DNA of 26,491 bases from Limisphaerales bacterium (GCA_027451565.1 DAIDJC010000015.1:1-26491), one strand, 5' to 3'; positions 1 through 8,421 are shown, counted from the first letter of the stretch. Notes: generated by a model from the letters alone, not told the origin. Program-made: numbers and translations.

Positions 1-439
1 GGGCCATTTTATGGACTTCGTCCCGTTTACGAATGGCATTGCCCTGACCTTGGTAGGCCTCCATGATCTCGGCTGCAAGGGCTGATTTCATGGGTGTCCC
101 CTTGCGCGCATCGGCAAAATCCACAATCCAGCGCAAGGCCAAGGCATTTTGGCGGTCACCGGGAATTTCCAGGGGCACCTGATAGGTGGCACCACCCACC
201 CTGCGGGCCTTGGTTTCAATCCTGGGTTTGGCATTGTCCACGGCTCTCTGGAGAATTTCAATGGGATTGCTGGCCGGGTTCTTCTCGGAAATGGTCTCAA
301 AGGCTCCGTAAACAATCCTTTGCGCAGTGCTTTTTTTGCCGGACACCATCACGGTATTGACCAAGCGGGTGACCAAGACGCTTTGAAATTTGCCATCCTT
401 GACCATGGGCCGTTTGTCTGCTTGACGTCTGCGGGACAT
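1..439 (-). CDS. rpsG: 30S ribosomal protein S7 (3' end cut by window edge)
   Basis: uS7 binds the 3' major domain of 16S rRNA and nucleates assembly of the small-subunit head. The frame starts at the ATG at 439 with MSRRRQADKRPM and continues through family blocks such as VNTVMVSGKKSTAQRI, LQRAVDNAKPRIE and the RRVGGATYQVPLEI segment, then the RKGTPM and QGNAIRKRDEVHKMA helices. About 146 codons are visible. S7 is usually about 155 residues, so roughly ten C-terminal residues lie beyond base 1. The gene starts 43 nt after the rpsL stop, as in the str operon (rpsL-rpsG-fusA-tuf), and is probably co-transcribed with it. The assignment is secure; only the end is missing. Confidence 0.97.
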   Translation of the reverse strand, partial: MSRRRQADKRPMVKDGKFQSVLVTRLVNTVMVSGKKSTAQRIVYGAFETISEKNPASNPIEILQRAVDNAKPRIETKARRVGGATYQVPLEIPGDRQNALALRWIVDFADARKGTPMKSALAAEIMEAYQGQGNAIRKRDEVHKMA

Positions 440-482
440 AAATAATGATTCTATTTAAGATTTTGAATTTTCAGAGACTGGC

Positions 483-878
483 TCATTTTGCCGGAGCGGC
501 CGCCTTTTCCTTGGGACGCTTCACGCCGTATTTGGAACGGCTTACGCGGCGTTTTTCCACCCCGGCAGCGTCCAATGTCCCACGCACAATGTGATAGCGC
601 ACACCGGGAAGATCTTTTACGCGGCCTCCGCGGATCAAGACGATGGAGTGCTCCTGCAAATTGTGGCCTTCATCTGGTATGTAGGCAATAACCTCGTATC
701 CATTTGTCAACCGAACCTTGGCCACCTTGCGCATGGCTGAGTTGGGCTTCTTGGGCGTACGGGTCATGACCTGAATGCACACTCCGCGCCGAAATGGCGA
801 GTTCTCCAAGGCCGGAGATTTGGACTTGTACTTAACTTTCGTGCGGCCCTTACGGACCAGTTGATTAATTGTCGGCAT
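483..878 (-). CDS. rpsL: 30S ribosomal protein S12
   Basis: uS12 sits at the decoding centre of the 30S subunit and controls tRNA selection accuracy. The 131-residue protein has the normal length plus a short Lys/Ala-rich tail. The canonical TPKKPNSAMRK loop carries Lys43 and Lys44, and RGGRVKDLPGVRYH carries Lys88 and Asp89, in exactly the E. coli precursor numbering. By analogy with characterised rpsL mutants, these wild-type lysines predict a streptomycin-sensitive ribosome. The start is the ATG at 878. The leader has no clear Shine-Dalgarno sequence. A putative promoter lies about 70 bp upstream. It is the first gene of the str-type operon, followed by rpsG. Confidence 0.98.
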   Translation of the reverse strand: MPTINQLVRKGRTKVKYKSKSPALENSPFRRGVCIQVMTRTPKKPNSAMRKVAKVRLTNGYEVIAYIPDEGHNLQEHSIVLIRGGRVKDLPGVRYHIVRGTLDAAGVEKRRVSRSKYGVKRPKEKAAAPAK

Positions 879-947
879 TTTATCTTGGGCTATGAATTTC
901 CCGCCCCAATCCCCGAAACACTGCTGTTCCAGTCGAATGGAGCGTTG

Positions 948-976
948 AAACTAGCCAAGTCATTGAAATGTGGCAA
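948..976 (-). promoter_or_regulatory. Putative sigma-70-type promoter for rpsL-rpsG
   Basis: On the minus strand a -35 box TTGCCA (971-976) and a -10 box TAGTTT (948-953) are separated by 17 nt. The predicted start, near 941, would give a leader of about 60 nt before the rpsL ATG. The position suits a ribosomal operon promoter. This is a motif match only. Confidence 0.45.
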
Positions 977-1360
977 GTCTTTTTTGAAGTATTTTGGATT
1001 TCCATTTTGTCGCCTGCACCCCCCGGCTTAGCCGCAGTTGGGCCCAGGCTTAAACCTTCATGCAAACCTCGGTATGAGAATCGCTTTCAACAACGACCAC
1101 AGAAAGTTCCCGGCTGATTGGCCATACCCCCCGGCCCAAAACCAGACATGGAATGAAAGGTATCCGGGCTAACTGTTCAGGCCGTTTCAACCCGATTATT
1201 TCAAACCGATAAAAATAGAAACCCAAGAATTTTGGGCCCTCTTGACGCGAGCCACCCAACACCCCTTGGAGTAATCAGGTCAAAATGGTCATTACCTGTT
1301 TTTTATTAATTAGATATATGATTTATCAAAGAGCAATTTTCACACTCAGAAAGATGCCCG

Positions 1361-1389
1361 GGAACCCCTGAATGCGCATCCCGGGTTCC
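1361..1389 (-). terminator. Weak hairpin downstream of glnD
   Basis: GGAACCC (1361-1367) pairs with GGGTTCC (1383-1389) around a 15-nt loop, just past the glnD stop. On the minus strand the stem is followed by CGGGCATCTTTC, which has only a poor T-run. It may act as a terminator or 3' stabiliser. The call is weak. Confidence 0.3.
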
Positions 1390-1404
1390 AAGATGACTCC
1401 GAAA

Positions 1405-4194
1405 TCAGGCTTGAGTGTCTATCTGAGTAATGGCTTCCATCAATTTTTCCCTGATTTGCTTTTGGCGTTCGGGGGATGTGATCTTTCCGCCGGTTCGTTC
1501 CCTGAGGTAAAAAGCGTCTATGGCAGCGCCTCGCTCTGTCAGAATTCGAGCACTTTCGATATCCAGGGCCAGTTCAGTGAAGGTTTGTGAAATGACATAA
1601 AGGAGGCCCAAGCGATCCTCGGTTTCAATTTCCACAACCGTGCGATTTTCGGAAGCTTCGTTGTCAAAATGAATTTCCGTGGGCATGCGTTCACCCAAAT
1701 AGGCCTGGTAGGCGGTGCGGGTGAGACGCTGGCGTTCGATCAAGGATCGCAATTGGACTGTTTCTCCATTCAGTATCTTTTCAAGGAGCCGGGTGAATTT
1801 ATCATGCTGTTCACGCGTGCCAAGGAGGCCCGTCCGGGAATCGTTCACAAAGAGTGTGTCCAGCACAATCCCATCATCGCGTGTAAAAATTTGTGCGCCC
1901 AAGATGTTCAGCCCAGTGGCGCTCAAGGAACCTGCAATCTTGAGAAAAAGTCCGGCTTGGTCCCACGTGCAGAGTTTGAGCAGGTTGTAACCGCGGTCCG
2001 GTTCGTCCTTCCACAAAGTGGCAAGGGAATAGGTCTGGGCATCCGATGCCTGGAGATTCTTGAAAAAATCATGGGCCAGAGTCAGATCCTCACAGATATC
2101 CATTGCTGAGCGGGTCTCGTAGTAGCGGGGAGGAAGTTTCTCAAAATGAGCTTCCAGTTCATCATTAGTAATGGAGGAGGGGCTGGATCCGCGCACTTCT
2201 TTTTGCAGTTGTTCCCTTTGTTCCCGACCGGCACGAATGAATTCAGAGCCCCCGGTCAGGAGGGTCATAGTTCGGGAGTGGAGCTGCCACAGGAGCGAGT
2301 CCTTGAACCCATTCCATAATTTGTCGCTGGTGCCTTGGGAATCGGCAAATGTGAGCAAAGCCAGAAGATCAAGGTTTTCGGGGGTTCCCATTTGCCGCGC
2401 AAAATTGCGGATCACGAGAGGGTCATCCAGATCGCGGCGCTGGGAGATATTGGCCAGAAGCAGGTGGTTCTCCACCAGAAAGCGAAGGACCCCTTGCGAG
2501 GGCGGGTCCAGATGGAGGCGCCGGGCCGCCCGCAACGCCATCACGGCGCTGGCCTCGGCATGGCGGCCCTGAATGTGGGGGGCGGATTTTCCGACATCGT
2601 GCAGCAACAGGGCCAGGTAAAGCAAACCCGGCCGCTCAAGGCCTTTGAAGAGGGAGGCGTAATGCTGGAACGGGGGTGATTGGGCTTCCCATATTTTGTC
2701 CAACTGCTCGATGCAAACCAGGGTGTGCTCATCAGCGGCGTATTGGTGGTAAAACTCATGCTGCACCAGACAGGTCAATTTTCCAAACTCGGGAATATAT
2801 TTACCCAAAAGGTTCACCTCGTGCATGGCGCGGAGAGCGGGGGCCACTTCCCCCCGCCTCTCAAGGATGGTCAGGAACGTCTCACGCACATGTTCATCCG
2901 TGAGAAAAGACCGGTTGACCAGGGAGAGTTGATTGCGGATGAGTTGCGACAAGTCTGGATGGATGCGCAGTTGGCGTTGTTGGGCATGAAGAAACACCCG
3001 CATAAGGCGGCGTGGCGAATCCCGAAAGATGCGGTTTGAAGCGGCGCGAATTTCTCCATCCATGAACACAAAGCCATCCACGGGTTCGGGTGGCAGGCGT
3101 CGGCGGCGCGGCAAAAGGCGGCGGAGGCGGGCCAGGCGACTTTGGGCGTCTGGTGGCAGGAGAGCCATGCGCTGTTCCAAGGTCCGGGTGATGAGATAAA
3201 TATTGCGCGTGTGGGTATAGAGATCGCGCATGAATTTTTCGATGCGCCGGCTGGGTGAACGGTCCGAGTAACCCAGGTTGCCGGCCACGGCTGGCTGGAT
3301 GTTCTTGCCCAGCACATCTCCGGCACGGTTGATTTGGTAATGAAGCTCGTTCCTGGTGCGCAGCAGGAAATCATAGGCCGTCTCAAGCTGTTTTCGTTCC
3401 CCGGCGGATACAAATTCACGTGCTTGAAGTTCTTCCAGGGAACGGGTGCGGTACTTGAAAAAGCTCATCCAGAGCAGGTTCTGGAAGTCTCTCAAGCCTC
3501 CGCAGCCATTTTTTAGGTTGGGTTCCTGCATGCAGGCGCTGTTGCCATATTTTGAGCGCCGGGTGGACTGGTCTTCCAAGCGCGAGGCAATGTATTTTTC
3601 TTCGAAGCCCATCACGCAACGGCTCACCACGGCTTTTTCAAATTTTTTGAATAAGACTTCATCCCCGGTGATGCATCGGGCCTCAATCAATGCGGTCTTG
3701 GACTGCATGTCTGCATTGGCCACGTTGACGCACTCCTCCACCGTGCGCACGGCGTAGCCCACCTTCAGGCCTATGTCCCAGAGCGGATAAAGGACGCCGT
3801 CAATCATTTGGGCCAGGTGTGGCAGTGGTTTTCCCACGGCCACCTGCCCCTCATGAAGAAACATCACGTCAATGTCACTGTGCGGGTTCAATTCCGCCCG
3901 TCCATAGCCGCCGGTGGCCACAAGGGCCAGCCTGGGAAATTCCTTCTGGGCCTGGGCGGAAAGCCCCTGCCGGGCGAGGACCCAGAGATGCCGGAGCAGG
4001 CCATCCAATATCGCTGACCTGGCAGCACAAATGCGGCGACCCTCCGCTCCCGCCCTGTGTTCAATTCGCAGGCGGTGAGTCTGAATTTTCAGGAAGCTTT
4101 TACAGGCTGCCAGGCGTTCGGCCTGGGTGCTGTCCGGGGGTAGGCTCAGCCTCGCCTCGGCTGCGGCCTCGATTTTTTTGATGAGATCCTGCAC
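1405..4194 (-). CDS. glnD: Bifunctional PII uridylyltransferase/uridylyl-removing enzyme
   Basis: GlnD senses glutamine and adds or removes UMP on PII proteins, which sets nitrogen assimilation through glutamine synthetase and AmtB. The 929-residue protein has the full family layout. The nucleotidyltransferase motif GGYGRAELNPHSDID is at about residues 95-109. The PII-UTase helical region contains NLKNGCGGLRDFQ at about 226-238. An HD phosphohydrolase domain has LLHDVGKSAPH at about 530-540 and a further Asp at about 618. Two ACT domains lie at about 738-810 and 852-925. All key motifs look intact. The start is a GTG at 4194, the first possible start after an in-frame TAG a few codons upstream. 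No glnB or amtB is in the window. It diverges from the sigma factor gene across 169 bp. Confidence 0.96.
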   Translation of the reverse strand: MQDLIKKIEAAAEARLSLPPDSTQAERLAACKSFLKIQTHRLRIEHRAGAEGRRICAARSAILDGLLRHLWVLARQGLSAQAQKEFPRLALVATGGYGRAELNPHSDIDVMFLHEGQVAVGKPLPHLAQMIDGVLYPLWDIGLKVGYAVRTVEECVNVANADMQSKTALIEARCITGDEVLFKKFEKAVVSRCVMGFEEKYIASRLEDQSTRRSKYGNSACMQEPNLKNGCGGLRDFQNLLWMSFFKYRTRSLEELQAREFVSAGERKQLETAYDFLLRTRNELHYQINRAGDVLGKNIQPAVAGNLGYSDRSPSRRIEKFMRDLYTHTRNIYLITRTLEQRMALLPPDAQSRLARLRRLLPRRRRLPPEPVDGFVFMDGEIRAASNRIFRDSPRRLMRVFLHAQQRQLRIHPDLSQLIRNQLSLVNRSFLTDEHVRETFLTILERRGEVAPALRAMHEVNLLGKYIPEFGKLTCLVQHEFYHQYAADEHTLVCIEQLDKIWEAQSPPFQHYASLFKGLERPGLLYLALLLHDVGKSAPHIQGRHAEASAVMALRAARRLHLDPPSQGVLRFLVENHLLLANISQRRDLDDPLVIRNFARQMGTPENLDLLALLTFADSQGTSDKLWNGFKDSLLWQLHSRTMTLLTGGSEFIRAGREQREQLQKEVRGSSPSSITNDELEAHFEKLPPRYYETRSAMDICEDLTLAHDFFKNLQASDAQTYSLATLWKDEPDRGYNLLKLCTWDQAGLFLKIAGSLSATGLNILGAQIFTRDDGIVLDTLFVNDSRTGLLGTREQHDKFTRLLEKILNGETVQLRSLIERQRLTRTAYQAYLGERMPTEIHFDNEASENRTVVEIETEDRLGLLYVISQTFTELALDIESARILTERGAAIDAFYLRERTGGKITSPERQKQIREKLMEAITQIDTQA

Positions 4195-4326
4195 GGCGCA
4201 CTAAATTGCGTGCAAATCTCCCACATGGCAAGCCGCCTTGCATGAGGTTCCCCTGATAATTCCAGCCCGCCCCAGGCAAGCATCCCGGCATTTCCGGCCC
4301 ATTCCCCTCTCCGATGCATCGAAACC

Positions 4327-4354
4327 TTGTCCAAAGTTCGGTATCAAATAGACT
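4327..4354 (+). promoter_or_regulatory. Putative promoter of the ECF sigma gene
   Basis: TTGTCC (4327-4332) and TAGACT (4349-4354) are separated by 16 nt. The predicted start falls only a few bases before the ATG at 4364, so the transcript would be nearly leaderless. Both boxes deviate from consensus. Confidence 0.3.
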
Positions 4355-4363
4355 TTTACGACA

Positions 4364-4978
4364 ATGGCAGAAAATCCCGACCTGGATGCCGTCCTCATGC
4401 TGCGTGTCAAGCACGGCGACCGTGAGGCGTTTGAGGCTTTGGTTGAAAAATACAAGCAGCCTGTCATGAACTTTGTGAGAAGGTCCCTCCATGACGAGCA
4501 TGAGGCGGAAGACCTGGCCCAGAATGCTTTCCTGCAAGTTTACAAATCCCGCGACCGCTATAAAGCAAGCGCGCGGTTTTCCACCTGGCTTTTCACCATT
4601 GCTCGAAACCTTTGCCTGAACGAAATCCGGCGGCGTTCACGACACCCAGCCGATTCCCTGGAGGAGACCCACCCAGCCGGCGAGGATGTGCCGCCCCGTC
4701 AATACGAAGACAGATCGGCCACACTGCCACCGCAAAACCTTTTGCAACGCGAATTGGAGTCGAAAATAGAGGAGGCTCTGGCTCAACTGCCTGAAAACCA
4801 ACGGTCAGCCATACTCCTCTGCCGACAGGATGAATTGTCCTACGAGGAAATAGCCAAGGTGCTTGGTTGTTCTCTTTCAGCCACCAAGTCGTTGATTCAC
4901 CGCGGGCGTGAAACCCTCAAGGAAAAACTTGCGGTTTACCTGGGGCCGACACGGCCTCCAGGCCAGCGCCCTTCATAA
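4364..4978 (+). CDS. ECF-family RNA polymerase sigma factor
   Basis: This is a 204-residue sigma-70 family protein with only regions 2 and 4, as in extracytoplasmic-function sigmas. Region 2 (about 20-92) contains HEAEDLAQNAFLQVYKS and the promoter-melting segment FSTWLFTIARNLCLNEIRRR. Region 4 (about 130-190) contains LPENQRSAILLCRQDELSYEE and the helix-turn-helix IAKVLGCSLSATKSLIHRGR. The two are joined by a polar linker of about 40 residues, longer than in many ECFs. ECF sigmas usually sit beside a membrane or zinc-finger anti-sigma gene. Here none follows: the next gene is convergent and starts its 3' end 39 bp away. Its regulon and activating signal cannot be read from the window. The upstream sequence has no clear Shine-Dalgarno site. 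Confidence 0.93.
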   Translation: MAENPDLDAVLMLRVKHGDREAFEALVEKYKQPVMNFVRRSLHDEHEAEDLAQNAFLQVYKSRDRYKASARFSTWLFTIARNLCLNEIRRRSRHPADSLEETHPAGEDVPPRQYEDRSATLPPQNLLQRELESKIEEALAQLPENQRSAILLCRQDELSYEEIAKVLGCSLSATKSLIHRGRETLKEKLAVYLGPTRPPGQRPS

Positions 4979-5017
4979 CCGACAATACATCTTGGAACCC
5001 CGGGACCGGCTGATTTT

Positions 5018-6433
5018 TCAAGCCAATGTCCAAGGAGTCCGGTAATCCCGGCCCAACATTTTTGATGCTTTGGCGTTTTTCAAAATTTGTTCCGTGGCCA
5101 CATCCCAGTGAATGGTGTCTCCAGTAACCATGCTGATATATCCCAAATGTCCGGGAATGGTGGAATGATGCCCCACCTCGACCGGGGTGATGGTGGGTTG
5201 CCGTGATTTGACGCAATCCAAAAAATTAGCCTGGTGGTTGTTGGAGACATAAAGCTTGATCTTGCGCAAATCCTCAGGCAGCGACTTTCCATGCTTCCAA
5301 TCCGGGTTTGAAGCATCAAATCCACCCCGATCCACCCACACCCAGCCCGATGAGCCAATCCATTTCACTCCACTGCGAATCTCCTTATGCCCGCCTGCTA
5401 TGACGAAATCCACGTTGCGGTCGTAACCCGTGATTTCTTTCTTGTATAAGGCCTCGACCCGATACTTGGGACTGGTGTTGTAAACGGCATTTGACGGGGG
5501 CATTTCACCGTGGCCCTTTACTGTTGAAGGTCCAGAAAGGTCAAATCCCAACCCCCAGTGGGCAATGTCACAATGATGCCCAATCCAATCCATCAACTGG
5601 CCTCCGCCTGTATTATAGTTCCAGCGCCAATTCTTGTTGATTCGAGCGTCAATGTAGGGCTCCATCCGGGAAGGGCCTATCCAGGTATTGTAATCCAAGG
5701 TGGACGGGGGATCGCTTACCAGAAGATTCCATGCGTCTGTGCCTGGAACCACTTGGGAAAGGTCCTGGATTTTTTGCGGCAGGCTGGCAATTTTAGCCAG
5801 CGCCACCTTGCCCTGGCCTGAAAAATCCGTGTGGCCGGATGGCAGCCCCACTTCCACCCGCCGGACGGTTCCAATCAACCCATTTCGGACTATTTCCGCC
5901 GCCTTGTGGAAAATGGGCGTGGAGCGTTGCCAGGAACCCATTTGCCAGATGATTTGGTTTTGCTCGACAGCTCGGACGATTGCCTGTTGTTCCGCAATGG
6001 TTTTGGCCAGCGGTTTTTCGCCATAAACATCTTTTTTTCGACGGGCAGCCTCGATGCCCACCAGCGCATGCCAGTGATCCGGCACGGCAATCATTACCGC
6101 ATCTATATCATCGCAGGCCAGCAACTCGCGATAATCATGGTAGCCTCGGCAGTCCTTGGCTTGGTTGGAATCATTGATCATGTCAATGGCATCCTGCAAA
6201 TGCCCCGAATCCACATCGCAAGCGGCCATTACACGGCATTGGGGAAGAGATAAAAACGAGCGCGTATTGCCCGGACCCTGCCAACCCATTCCAATCACTC
6301 CCAGGTTGATCCGGTTTGACGGCCGGTTTTGCCCAAAAATGGACGAGGGCAGAATCATGGGCAAAGCCATGGCGGCTCCCGTCCGCAGTAAAAATTTTCT
6401 CCGGTTCAGGCGGGTGGAAGGAATTGATTTCAT
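5018..6433 (-). CDS. Tat-exported Gfo/Idh/MocA-family oxidoreductase
   Basis: The 471-residue protein begins with a twin-arginine signal, NRRKFLLRTGAAM at about residues 10-22, followed by a hydrophobic stretch ending near SIFGQ, so export in folded form is likely. The Rossmann dinucleotide-binding loop NLGVIGMGWQGPG lies at about 43-55. The family motif YGEKPLAKT is at about 137-145 (catalytic-type Lys140), preceded by VPDHWHA. The C-terminal alpha/beta domain has GGGQLMDWIGHHCDIAHWG at about 276-294. Such proteins act on sugars or cyclitols with bound NAD(P) and are abundant in Planctomycetes and Verrucomicrobia. The exact substrate is unknown. It stands alone, convergent with the ECF sigma gene. 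The leader shows no clear Shine-Dalgarno sequence. Confidence 0.93.
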   Translation of the reverse strand: MKSIPSTRLNRRKFLLRTGAAMALPMILPSSIFGQNRPSNRINLGVIGMGWQGPGNTRSFLSLPQCRVMAACDVDSGHLQDAIDMINDSNQAKDCRGYHDYRELLACDDIDAVMIAVPDHWHALVGIEAARRKKDVYGEKPLAKTIAEQQAIVRAVEQNQIIWQMGSWQRSTPIFHKAAEIVRNGLIGTVRRVEVGLPSGHTDFSGQGKVALAKIASLPQKIQDLSQVVPGTDAWNLLVSDPPSTLDYNTWIGPSRMEPYIDARINKNWRWNYNTGGGQLMDWIGHHCDIAHWGLGFDLSGPSTVKGHGEMPPSNAVYNTSPKYRVEALYKKEITGYDRNVDFVIAGGHKEIRSGVKWIGSSGWVWVDRGGFDASNPDWKHGKSLPEDLRKIKLYVSNNHQANFLDCVKSRQPTITPVEVGHHSTIPGHLGYISMVTGDTIHWDVATEQILKNAKASKMLGRDYRTPWTLA

Positions 6434-6855
6434 GTTGTTTTGTCGCTTGTTGCCTCAAAGACTAAACCATGAGCAGGAGTCGTGACCACAAATTTTTTTC
6501 AAGAAACCGGTCCCCAAGAGGATGCCAAATCGGAGGGGACTATTTTCTGTAACGCTCAGGCGGCAGGTTGCAGAATTGTCATTTTAGATTATACTTTTTC
6601 AAGAAACCCAGAAAAATGGCTACGAATAGATTTTTTGAGGTGGGAGGCCTTGTTTGGAGGGCAAGGGGCGGGCTTTTTGGCTCCCGCCATCATGCCCGGC
6701 ACAAAACCAATAAGCGCCTCATGAAGCCGCGCGAACCCGGCAGTCCGGTCCCAATGCCCATTTTTATTGCTGGCAGGAGGAAGGCAAATTGGAGGGAATT
6801 TCCGCCTTCGATGCCGGCGTTTGGCTTGAGTTTTTTCTTTTGTTCAAGGCGGGCA
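6434..6855. other. Intergenic region between the oxidoreductase and a secreted-protein gene
   Basis: This 422-bp divergent interval has no gene I can support. An open frame runs upstream of the secreted-protein start, but it encodes basic low-complexity sequence before the signal peptide and is probably not translated. The region contains a 14-bp direct repeat (6495-6508 and 6595-6608) and a possible plus-strand promoter at 6568-6595. Confidence 0.55.
6568..6595 (+). promoter_or_regulatory. Possible promoter upstream of the small secreted protein
   Basis: A good -10 box TATACT (6590-6595) is paired with a poor -35 TTGCAG (6568-6573) at 16 nt. The leader to the chosen ATG would be about 250 nt, which is long, so the call is weak. 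Confidence 0.25.
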
Positions 6856-7350
6856 ATGTTTGGACATGGCCTTTGGCTTGCAACTGTTTTGGCCCTTTCA
6901 TCACTGTTCACTGCCCTTGGGCAGGATGTCATTGAGTTGGGGAACAAGCCCGTGTCCTTCACAAACTTGCTGGGACGCGCCTACGACAACGTCCAGTTGG
7001 AACGGGCGACGATGGATGGGCTTGTTTATTCCCAGACAAACACGTTTACGGTTGGCTTGGTGCGTTATCCCGACCTGGCCACCAATTTTCTTGCCGGGTT
7101 GAAAATTCCTGAAACATTTCTGGCAAAGGCGGCGCGTCACCAACAGGAATTAGACCAGCAAAAAAAGGAGTTCGACCAGGCAGCTTACTTTAGGTCACTG
7201 CAAAACCTTGCAAACATCATGGTCAACACGAATGATATCTCCACCAATAATCCCTCCAAGAAAGGTTCGAACGGGCTACAAAAAACATCGGCGCCCGGAA
7301 ACTCAATGGCCACCCCGCGTTATTACCGGATCAGAACCATTCGCCGATAA
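6856..7350 (+). CDS. Small secreted protein of unknown function
   Basis: The chosen ATG at 6856 gives 164 residues that begin with a classical Sec signal peptide, GLWLATVLALSSLFTALGQ, with likely cleavage near residue 23. An AAGGCGGG stretch a few bases upstream could act as a ribosome binding site. The frame stays open much further upstream, with another ATG at 6811, but that part is not signal-like. The mature part starts with VIELGNKPVSFTNLLGRAYDNVQL, a predicted beta-rich segment of about 45 residues. A charged helix around QQELDQQKKEFDQAAYFR and a Ser/Asn-rich basic tail follow. Verrucomicrobial secreted proteins of similar layout (short beta domain, then Gln/Lys-rich helix) exist, but I do not recognise a named family. 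No function is assigned. A 6-bp hairpin (7341-7356) overlaps the stop codon. Confidence 0.6.
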   Translation: MFGHGLWLATVLALSSLFTALGQDVIELGNKPVSFTNLLGRAYDNVQLERATMDGLVYSQTNTFTVGLVRYPDLATNFLAGLKIPETFLAKAARHQQELDQQKKEFDQAAYFRSLQNLANIMVNTNDISTNNPSKKGSNGLQKTSAPGNSMATPRYYRIRTIRR

Positions 7351-7460
7351 CGGCGATCGGGCTTACATCCGTTAACCGACATGGATTTGTGTCTTGCCAT
7401 CGGTTTAGGCCTGCTGGGAGACAGCCGGCTAGTGGTTGCCCGGGGCTAAGCGGGTTTTGG

Positions 7461-8363
7461 TCATTTATCTCGTTTAAGCAGGTGCTGCGCCAAAGCCTCC
7501 AATGCAGCGGCGCCACCCCGGAACGGTTTCAAGGCAGAGAATGCCTTCCGGGTGAGGTCGGCCGCAACGCGGCGTGATTTTTCCAGCCCCACCAGGGACG
7601 GATATGTGGCTTTTTGTGCAGCAACATCCTTGCCTGCAGTTTTACCAAGCTGCTCGCTGCTTTGCGTCACGTCCAAAATGTCATCTATGACTTGAAAGGC
7701 CAGTCCCACGTTGTAGCCAAATTCAGTCAGGGCTTTCAACTGGCTTGGAGTGCAATTCGCGCTCATTCCACCAAGGCGTACCGAGCAGCAAAGCAAGGCC
7801 GATGTTTTTCTCTCGTGAATGTAACGCAGGTCGGCCAGCTTTAATTTTTTACCTTCCCCCTCCAGGTCGGCAACCTGTCCGGCCACTAATTGCAGAGACC
7901 CGGAGGCCCGGGCCAGCTCCAGGATCAAATCGCGGTGGCCATACCTGGGCCATCCCCTGGAGGCGGCAGCGATTTCAAATGCCTGGGTCAGGAGGGCGTC
8001 CCCGGCAAGGATGGCAATGCCTTCTCCAAACACTTTGTGGTTGGTGGGTTTTCCGCGCCGGAAATCGTCGTTGTCCATGGCCGGCAAATCATCGTGGACC
8101 AGGGAGTAAGTGTGGATGCATTCCACCGCGCATGCCAGCGGCATGGCATCGGCTTGCTTTCCGCCGCAGGCTTCCGCCGCCGCAAACAGTATGGCTGGCC
8201 GCATGCGCTTGCCGCCCGCAAAGAGGGAATACCGCATGGCTTCATGCAGGGTGGATGGACGCATTTTCCCCGGTGGCAGAAAATGATCCAGAGCCTGGTT
8301 CACCGCCTCGGTTTTTTGGTTCAAAAACGCGTTCAGATCAAATGCTTTTCCCTTAGTGGTCAT
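7461..8363 (-). CDS. ispA: Short-chain polyprenyl diphosphate synthase (farnesyl/geranylgeranyl type)
   Basis: The enzyme condenses isopentenyl diphosphate with allylic diphosphates to make C15 or C20 isoprenoid precursors. The 300-residue protein carries the first Asp-rich motif as HDDLPAMDNDD (Asp91, Asp92, Asp97) with the two-residue insertion typical of bacterial FPP synthases. The second motif is FQVIDDILD (Asp227, Asp228, Asp231). The substrate loop GGKRMRP is at about 50-56. Tyr86 and Ser87, at positions -5 and -4 from the first motif, match E. coli IspA and suggest a C15 product, although a C20 product is possible. The start at 8363 has a good GGAGG about 10 nt upstream. It is divergent from rpoZ. 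No dxs or xseB neighbour is present, unlike in many Proteobacteria. Confidence 0.93.
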   Translation of the reverse strand: MTTKGKAFDLNAFLNQKTEAVNQALDHFLPPGKMRPSTLHEAMRYSLFAGGKRMRPAILFAAAEACGGKQADAMPLACAVECIHTYSLVHDDLPAMDNDDFRRGKPTNHKVFGEGIAILAGDALLTQAFEIAAASRGWPRYGHRDLILELARASGSLQLVAGQVADLEGEGKKLKLADLRYIHERKTSALLCCSVRLGGMSANCTPSQLKALTEFGYNVGLAFQVIDDILDVTQSSEQLGKTAGKDVAAQKATYPSLVGLEKSRRVAADLTRKAFSALKPFRGGAAALEALAQHLLKRDK

Positions 8364-8421
8364 AATATTGGCCCCTCCAAAATGCCGGAAGTCGGTTGGT
8401 GTTTGAAGGCATTTTTTGACA

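Larger units (their letters stand above)
879..1404. other. Intergenic region between glnD and rpsL
   Basis: These 526 bp hold the putative rpsL promoter at 948-976 and a weak hairpin after glnD at 1361-1389. I see no convincing gene, RNA or repeat in the rest. The short open frames here have no family resemblance. An AT-rich stretch lies at about 1295-1345. Confidence 0.6.

Noticed and set aside
1270..1310. CAGGT/ACCTG hairpin followed by a T-run on the plus strand
   Set aside because: No plus-strand gene ends nearby, and the stem is only five base pairs.
1669..2679. Several plus-strand frames of 114-146 codons opposite glnD
   Set aside because: They are antisense shadows of a clearly conserved gene and lack any family motif.
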